The notes below the pieces were generated by a model that was given only the letters and a program-made list of their open reading frames with translations, ran no database searches and was not told the origin of the DNA. A program made the position numbers and the translations under genes. From Thermoplasmata archaeon (GTDB taxonomy: Archaea > Thermoplasmatota > Thermoplasmata > Lutacidiplasmatales > UBA184), in assembly GCA_022750115.1 (NCBI GenBank), contig JAKIWI010000001.1, forward strand, positions 209,490 to 273,489: a stretch of 64,000 bases of DNA, in the 5' to 3' direction. Below, piece by piece: positions 59,549-64,000 of this stretch. Each line of letters starts with the position of its first letter. Within the stretch, counting starts at the first letter, position 1.

Positions 59549-60478
59549 ATGAAGGGAGGCCGAGGGGATCCCAGCCACTTTGACGTTCGCCGAGTCGGCC
59601 CGGGCGCCTGGGCGGCCATCGCCCGCGATGGCGGATACGCGCTGTGCAACTCGGGGATCTTCGACCTCGGCCGGATGACCGTCGTCTTCGATACGATGCT
59701 CACGCCCGTCGCGGGGGCGAAGCTCGCACTTGCCGCACGGCGACTGACCGGACGGCCGCCCGACGTCGTCGTCAACAGTCATTGGCACGGGGATCACATC
59801 CGCGGGAACGTCGCATTCCGGCCGGCCCCCATCGCCTCGACCCAGCGAACGCGGGAATTGATCCTCACTCGGGGCCGGGAACAGTGGACCTCGGACCTTC
59901 GAGAGATGCCCGGGGCCTTACGGGAGCTCGACGCGGCCGACCAGATTCTCCCGGCGGCCGATCGGACCGTGTTCCGAGGCTGGTTTCAGGGCACGCTTGC
60001 GGTTCGCCGACCATTCCGCCCGATCGCGCCCGACCTGACGTTCGACCGGAAGCTGACGATCTTCGGGGAGCGGCGCGAGCTCCGGCTTGTCAGCTACGGC
60101 GGGGGACACTCGCCGAGCGACGTTTTCGCGTTCGAGCCCGACGGAAAGATCGCCTGTCTCGGCGACCTGCTCTCGATTGGATACCACCCGTCGGCCGGGG
60201 ACGGCAATCCCCGCTCGTGGGCGGCCATGCTGGCCCGGATCCGCCGACTCCGGACGGAGACGGCGATTCCCGGCCACGGTGCCGTGGGAGGCGCGGCCGA
60301 CCTCGCGAAGATGGAGCGCTACCTGCGCGGCCTCGTGCGGACCGCCCGCTCTGCCCGTCGGTCGAGACGCTCCCGGGCAGAGATGATGCGGACTCCTCCG
60401 CCCGAGGAGTTCCACGATTGGACCTTCGCGGGCTTCTATTCTGAGAACCTCGCCCGTGCCTTCGCGCAGTCGAAGTAA
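59549..60478 (+). CDS. Metallo-beta-lactamase-fold hydrolase
   Basis: A 309-residue MBL-fold protein. The metal motif is NSHWHGDHIRGN (HxHxDH), followed by later ligands in SYGGGHSPSD, CLGDLL and IPGHGAVGG. The layout resembles the family of cytoplasmic MBL hydrolases and glyoxalase II-like enzymes that act on thioesters, phosphodiesters or lactams; the substrate is unknown. The start is chosen from the TATA spacing. Confidence 0.85.
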   Translation: MKGGRGDPSHFDVRRVGPGAWAAIARDGGYALCNSGIFDLGRMTVVFDTMLTPVAGAKLALAARRLTGRPPDVVVNSHWHGDHIRGNVAFRPAPIASTQRTRELILTRGREQWTSDLREMPGALRELDAADQILPAADRTVFRGWFQGTLAVRRPFRPIAPDLTFDRKLTIFGERRELRLVSYGGGHSPSDVFAFEPDGKIACLGDLLSIGYHPSAGDGNPRSWAAMLARIRRLRTETAIPGHGAVGGAADLAKMERYLRGLVRTARSARRSRRSRAEMMRTPPPEEFHDWTFAGFYSENLARAFAQSK

Positions 60479-60547
60479 TCCGATTCGACGCTCGCCCCCC
60501 CCGCTCGTCGGCTCGTTTCAGGTCCAGCGCAGTGTTCTTCTGGGTCG

Positions 60548-60841
60548 ATGGGCGCTCCGTCGAACATGTCGCGGGCGGGGGGCCTTCTCTCGACCGACCC
60601 CGAACGGGAGCTCGCCCGCCTCCTCCCGAAGGACCATCGCGTCCGGATGGCCGCCGCGGAGTTTCGCCTGAACCTCGAGCAGCTCGACCTCGACCTCGCG
60701 AAGTTCCGCGACGCTTGGTTCGCGGATCCGCCGCGATTCGACGAGGGCCGGGACGCGATCACGGACCTCCTCGCCTCCGCGCATCGGGTCGAACGGGTCG
60801 TCCGCGAGCTCGAGGCGATCTGCCGGCCCCTGGAACCGTAG
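60548..60841 (+). CDS. Small helical protein, function unknown
   Basis: A 97-residue, largely helical protein (RMAAAEFRLNLEQLDLDLAKF, RVERVVRELEAICRPL) with amphipathic pattern. It has no recognised domain and no membrane segment. The composition is balanced and unlike the Arg-rich shadows, so I believe it is expressed. Met7 (60566) may be the true start. Confidence 0.55.
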   Translation: MGAPSNMSRAGGLLSTDPERELARLLPKDHRVRMAAAEFRLNLEQLDLDLAKFRDAWFADPPRFDEGRDAITDLLASAHRVERVVRELEAICRPLEP

Positions 60842-60880
60842 GACGGGAATCCGGGCGCCGTCGCGGCGCGGCCAACTCCC

Positions 60881-60885
60881 TTTTT
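60881..60885 (+). terminator. Possible T-rich transcription terminator
   Basis: A run of five T flanked by pyrimidines (CCCTTTTTCTG) 40 nt after the 60548-60841 gene. Short T-runs terminate archaeal RNA polymerase. In this GC-rich window runs of five T are rare, which is the only support. Confidence 0.3.
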
Positions 60886-60916
60886 CTGCCCGGGCGGTTG
60901 CCGGGAGCGAACCACC

Positions 60917-61975
60917 ATGAAGTTCGTCGCGATCCTGTATCCGGGCGGCGAGTCGGCGAAGTCGAACCCCGAGCTGTGGAACTGCGCCGAATTGGCGCTG
61001 GGCCTCCGCCCGATCCTCGCGTCGCGGGGGCACACGCTCGTCTCGACCTCCGAAACCGGTCCGGCGCTCGACTCGGAGCTCGTGGATGCGGACGTCGTCA
61101 TCGCGACGCCGTTCTGGCCGGCCTACATCACGAAGGAGCGGATCGAACGGGCGGCGAAGCTGAAGTTGCTCCTCACCGCGGGCGTCGGCTCCGACCACTT
61201 CGACCTCGCCGCCGCGGCGGCGCGCAACGTCACCGTGGCGGAGATCACCGGCAGCAACGTCGTCAGCGTGGCCGAGCACGTCGTGATGCAGGTCCTCGCC
61301 CTCGTCCGCAACTACATCCCGTCCTACCAGCAGGTCGTCGCGGGCGGCTGGGACATCGCCGCGCTCGCGACGCGGGCGCACGACCTCGAGGACAAGACCG
61401 TCGGGATCGTCGGAATGGGACGCATCGGCCAGCGGGTTGCGGCCCGACTCAAGCCGTTCGACGTCCGGATGTTCTACTACGACAACCGGCGTCTCACGAC
61501 GGCGGAGGAGCAGGTCCTCGGCGCCCGGTACGCCCCGCTGGACGCCCTGGTCGCGGCGTGCGATGTCATCAGCATCAACGCCCCCCTCACGCCGGGCACC
61601 GACCGACTGTTCGACCGCGAGCGACTCGCGAGGATGAAGAAGGGAGCCTACCTGGTCAATACGGCTCGCGGCCGCATCGTCGACACCGAGGCGCTAGTCG
61701 AGGTGCTGAAGAGCGGGCATCTCGCCGGATACGCGGGCGACGTGTGGTACCCCCAGCCCGCCCCGCGCGACCACCCGTGGCGCACGATGCCGAACCACGC
61801 CATGACCCCGCACATCTCGGGCACGACGCTCGAGGCGCAGCGCCGCATCGCCGAGGGGATCCAGGACTGCGTGACGCGATTCCTCGACGGTCGGCCGCTC
61901 GAGCGGGAGTACCTGATCGTGGACGGCGGAAAGGTCGTGAGCCCGAGCTACAGCTACGCCTACTCCAAGGCCTGA
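60917..61975 (+). CDS. NAD-dependent formate dehydrogenase (D-2-hydroxyacid dehydrogenase family)
   Basis: A 352-residue enzyme of the D-2-hydroxyacid dehydrogenase fold. Several segments match formate dehydrogenase rather than other family members: ATPFWPAYITKERIERA (substrate Pro-Phe region), LLTAGVGSDHFDLAA, SNVVSVAEHVVM with the catalytic Asn, the NAD loop GIVGMGRIGQRV, the catalytic Arg in VNTARGRI, WYPQPAPRDHPWR and the catalytic His in PHISGTTLEAQ. It oxidises formate to CO2 with NAD+. Soluble NAD-FDH is mostly known from aerobic bacteria, plants and fungi. Confidence 0.88.
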   Translation: MKFVAILYPGGESAKSNPELWNCAELALGLRPILASRGHTLVSTSETGPALDSELVDADVVIATPFWPAYITKERIERAAKLKLLLTAGVGSDHFDLAAAAARNVTVAEITGSNVVSVAEHVVMQVLALVRNYIPSYQQVVAGGWDIAALATRAHDLEDKTVGIVGMGRIGQRVAARLKPFDVRMFYYDNRRLTTAEEQVLGARYAPLDALVAACDVISINAPLTPGTDRLFDRERLARMKKGAYLVNTARGRIVDTEALVEVLKSGHLAGYAGDVWYPQPAPRDHPWRTMPNHAMTPHISGTTLEAQRRIAEGIQDCVTRFLDGRPLEREYLIVDGGKVVSPSYSYAYSKA

Positions 61976-62075
61976 GGGACCAGACGAGGACCGGCGGGGC
62001 GTCCGATTCGGCGACGACTCTCTCTCCCACGCGTCGCAATATGGGCGCAATTCTGGCCCGGGGGGCGAGATTGAA

Positions 62076-62282
62076 ATGGGGGCGATGCCTCCTGAACTCG
62101 TGACCGGTCGCCGCCTTTCTCAGGCCACGATCGAGTGGCTCGGCCCGGTGGCGCGCCCGGGCGAATCGCCCGATGAGACGATCGTCCGCCTCGTCCACGA
62201 GGTCGAACGGGACGACACGATCCGGAGCGAGGTCGACCTCCTGGCCCGAAGGGACGCACTTCTCCACCTCGACGACCTGTAA
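62076..62282 (+). CDS. Small antitoxin-like protein (DUF7557-type), hypothetical
   Basis: A 68-residue protein from ATG 62076 with a GRRLSQATIEWLG segment and RPGESPDETIVRLVHEVERD, a pattern of short archaeal RHH-type or VapB/DUF7557 proteins. It begins 33 nt after an AATATG element. No toxin gene adjoins it. The call rests on composition and the short motif only. Confidence 0.5.
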   Translation: MGAMPPELVTGRRLSQATIEWLGPVARPGESPDETIVRLVHEVERDDTIRSEVDLLARRDALLHLDDL

Positions 62283-62368
62283 CGCGGGACCTGCGAGGTA
62301 CGACCCGCGCGCGGACCTCGGGACCATCCCGGTGGTCGAGCTCCCTCGAACCGAACGGAACGACCCCG

Positions 62369-63442
62369 CTAGGCGGGCGTGGCCTGGACATGGGCGGGGA
62401 CGTCTCGTCTCGGCGCGTCGTACCGTCGCCAGAGGAACAGGAAGAACCAGATCGCCAGCACATCCCCGACGAGGACCACCGGAACGCCGAGGCCGACGAC
62501 GGCGCCGGCGAACATGATCGGCGCCACGAGCCCCATCGTCAAGGCGAGGAGACAACGCTCGTTGGCCACGCGGCCGATCCCGGCACTGACCACGAGTAGG
62601 AACGCGAGGAGCGCGCCCAGCAACGCGAGCACGGTCACCGCGGGCGGCATGCCCGCGACACCGAACAGGGCATCGATCAGGAGCAACCCGGGCCAGAACG
62701 CCGTGCCGAGGATCGCGAACACCCAGGGTGGTCGAGTCGGGCCAGCATGCCAGGGGCGAACCAGGTCGCGAGGGACCGTCCGAGCGGCCCAGACGAGCGC
62801 AGCGATCGCGATCAAGCTCCCGAGGACGATCGGGACGCCCGCAAAGAAGTGGAACAACCCCCACGTGACGAGCAAGAGGGAGCTGGTCGTGAGGGCGAGG
62901 ACGCCCAGTGCCGCCGCGATTCCCCGGCGGGCCAGGAACGGCACTCCCCGCGACGTCGGGAGAGCGAGGTCGAGAAGGAGGATCGGGAGCCCGATGGAGA
63001 ACACCACGTGCACCGCAACGACCCCGACGAGCCAAACCCAACTGACTCCAAGGAAGTGACCATAGAACCCGAGCGCGCCGACGACGCTCGCCTGGGGATT
63101 GAACAGGGTCGACAGCGCCAGTCCCTCTTCGACGATGGCGTAGGCGCAGCCGAGGAGGATCACGGTCGTCCAGCCTCCGCGCCAGCGGATCCGCGCTTCC
63201 CGGATCAGGAGGACGCCCGGAACGTACAGTCCGAGATTGAAGCACAGCAGGAGGGCGAAGAGCGGTGGCGCGACGACGATCCCGCCCAGTTTGCTCGAGC
63301 CGCTCAGGTACTCGACAATGCCGGGGCTCAGGAGCGCGACGAGGAGGATTGGGTGCCGCCCGACCCAGGCTCGGAATCGGGCTCCCCGGGGTCCGACCGA
63401 GGACGATGACGGAGGAACGGGTGGGAGTTCTGGGGCACTCAT
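62369..63442 (-). CDS. Polytopic membrane protein, function unknown
   Basis: A 357-residue integral membrane protein with about nine hydrophobic helices, such as PPLFALLLCFNLGLYVPGVL, VVAVHVVFSIGLPILLLDLA and AIWFFLFLWRR. A conserved-looking YAIVEEGLALST motif with paired Glu between helices could be functional and recalls CAAX-type membrane proteases only loosely. It has short, proline-rich cytoplasmic N- and charged C-termini. No family assigned. Confidence 0.72.
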   Translation of the reverse strand: MSAPELPPVPPSSSSVGPRGARFRAWVGRHPILLVALLSPGIVEYLSGSSKLGGIVVAPPLFALLLCFNLGLYVPGVLLIREARIRWRGGWTTVILLGCAYAIVEEGLALSTLFNPQASVVGALGFYGHFLGVSWVWLVGVVAVHVVFSIGLPILLLDLALPTSRGVPFLARRGIAAALGVLALTTSSLLLVTWGLFHFFAGVPIVLGSLIAIAALVWAARTVPRDLVRPWHAGPTRPPWVFAILGTAFWPGLLLIDALFGVAGMPPAVTVLALLGALLAFLLVVSAGIGRVANERCLLALTMGLVAPIMFAGAVVGLGVPVVLVGDVLAIWFFLFLWRRYDAPRRDVPAHVQATPA

Positions 63443-63600
63443 CGCCCCGGAATTCTGCGAATCGTCCTACTTGAAACCCAAAGAATCAATTCGACGGAGC
63501 CCGACGACGGGGCGGGTCGGGACTGGGAACCCACCGGCGGACCGGCCGACCCCCTCCGGGGCTGGTCCGGTCCGCCAAGGGGCGGTCGACGATGGCGGAC
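63443..63600. other. Intergenic stretch with no supported gene
   Basis: 158 nt between the membrane protein start and the next stop codon. It contains an A/T-rich patch (TACTTGAAACCC, 63469-63480), which is probably the promoter of the membrane protein gene. Confidence 0.4.
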
Positions 63601-64000
63601 CTAGCGGCGGACGATGATCTCGACGGAGGTGTTCTTCCAGGCGGACTTGTCGGTCCACGGGTCCCCGCGATACACCTCGCGCGACGATCCGACGGACTTG
63701 ACTTCCTTGTCCTTCTTGCGCCACCGGAGCCAGTCGCTCAGACCGTGGTAGACGATGCGCGGCGATACCAGGTCGGGGTCGAACGTTACGCGCGCGACGG
63801 CGGTCGCGGGGAGGGTCCTCCACCGGATGCCGCCCGTCGACCTCGCGTTCCCCTTCGCCTCGAGTCCGACCTCGAGGGTCTCGTCCGGGCGCCATCGGAA
63901 GATGACCTTCCCGGTCTTCAGCTTGTTCTCGCTCGCCCAGGTCCGAAGCTTCTGCAGCTCGGCCCGGCCGATGTTCTCGCTCCACTTTCCCTTCGCGACG
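63601..64000 (-). CDS. Hypothetical protein, partial (C-terminal 132 residues)
   Basis: The open frame on the minus strand enters from the right edge and ends at TAG 63601. Composition is balanced, with segments such as AELQKLRTWASENKLKTGK, VIFRWRPDETLEVGLEAKG, SDWLRWRKKDKEVKSVGSS and a closing TSVEIIVRR. No domain is recognised. The start lies outside the window. Confidence 0.65.
   Translation of the reverse strand, partial: VAKGKWSENIGRAELQKLRTWASENKLKTGKVIFRWRPDETLEVGLEAKGNARSTGGIRWRTLPATAVARVTFDPDLVSPRIVYHGLSDWLRWRKKDKEVKSVGSSREVYRGDPWTDKSAWKNTSVEIIVRR

Noticed and set aside
61656..63245. A 529-residue minus-strand open frame spanning two genes
   Set aside because: It covers the formate dehydrogenase antisense and the membrane protein in another frame, with non-protein-like composition.
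1..64000. CRISPR arrays, transposases, integrases, prophage or a replication origin
   Set aside because: I looked across the window and saw no repeat-spacer pattern, no transposase or integrase motif, and no Orc1/Cdc6 gene with origin repeats.

Overview
The window is archaeal chromosome with very high GC. Direct archaeal markers are TFB beside a Gar1-like gene, an S19e-PDCD5-L39e cluster, a Hjc-like nuclease, KaiC-like RecA ATPases, bifunctional PGI/PMI, leaderless genes 24-31 nt from TATA elements, and intron-bearing tRNA genes. Many large Asn/Ser/Thr-rich surface proteins (kelch, YVTN, PKD) plus high GC suggest a Thermoplasmatota lineage, possibly an uncultivated soil or sediment group. That placement is inference; no rRNA gene is present. 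I see no insertion sequence, prophage, CRISPR array or origin, so this is core chromosome with an accessory flavour.

Layout. 1-1000: translation genes on the minus strand. 1006-6719: a molybdenum hydroxylase operon (MocA-like, XdhC-like, 2Fe-2S, Mo and FAD subunits); the FAD subunit has the four-cysteine insertion diagnostic of 4-hydroxybenzoyl-CoA reductase. A SerK/ParB-like gene closes it. 6662-13298, minus: purN, tfb, gar1-like, two zinc-ribbon/coiled-coil paralogues, a ubiquitin-like gene overlapping an intron-containing tRNA-Ser(CGA), and PGI/PMI. 13445-16651: two KaiC-like ATPases. 16775-21917: a giant kelch/Ig surface protein, a membrane-tethered winged-helix protein and a small membrane protein. 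21979-24774: glycosyltransferase, EVE protein, HD hydrolase. 24884-32884: a 1492-aa TPR protein and a four-gene membrane/SPFH/zinc-ribbon cassette. 32921-43622: AAA ATPase, Hjc-like nuclease, and acyl-CoA/lipid genes (thiolase with DUF35 partner, hydroxyacyl-CoA dehydrogenase, SCP2, acyl-CoA ligase), interrupted by a kelch protein and tRNA-Ser(GCT). 43690-53581: Nudix, surface proteins, urocanate hydratase, a three-gene surface operon ending in a PKD-TM-winged-helix fusion, a terpene-cyclase-like protein and DUF1801. 53727-64000: tRNA-Thr, a YVTN surface protein, enolase-superfamily dehydratase, DUF72, RHH regulator, MBL hydrolase, NAD-formate dehydrogenase and membrane/hypothetical proteins.

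Most notable: (1) both tRNA-Ser genes carry a 31-33 nt intron in the T loop, an unusual place, with similar intron ends; (2) two related membrane-bound winged-helix regulators are tied to extracellular surface proteins, once as neighbours and once as a fusion, which suggests an undescribed surface-sensing family; (3) single TATA boxes sit equidistant between divergent leaderless starts; (4) a YdjGHI-like SPFH/zinc-ribbon cassette contains a gene that appears to start with CTG. Metabolically the window suggests an oxygen-tolerant heterotroph that degrades aromatics, fatty acids, histidine and sugar acids and oxidises formate.
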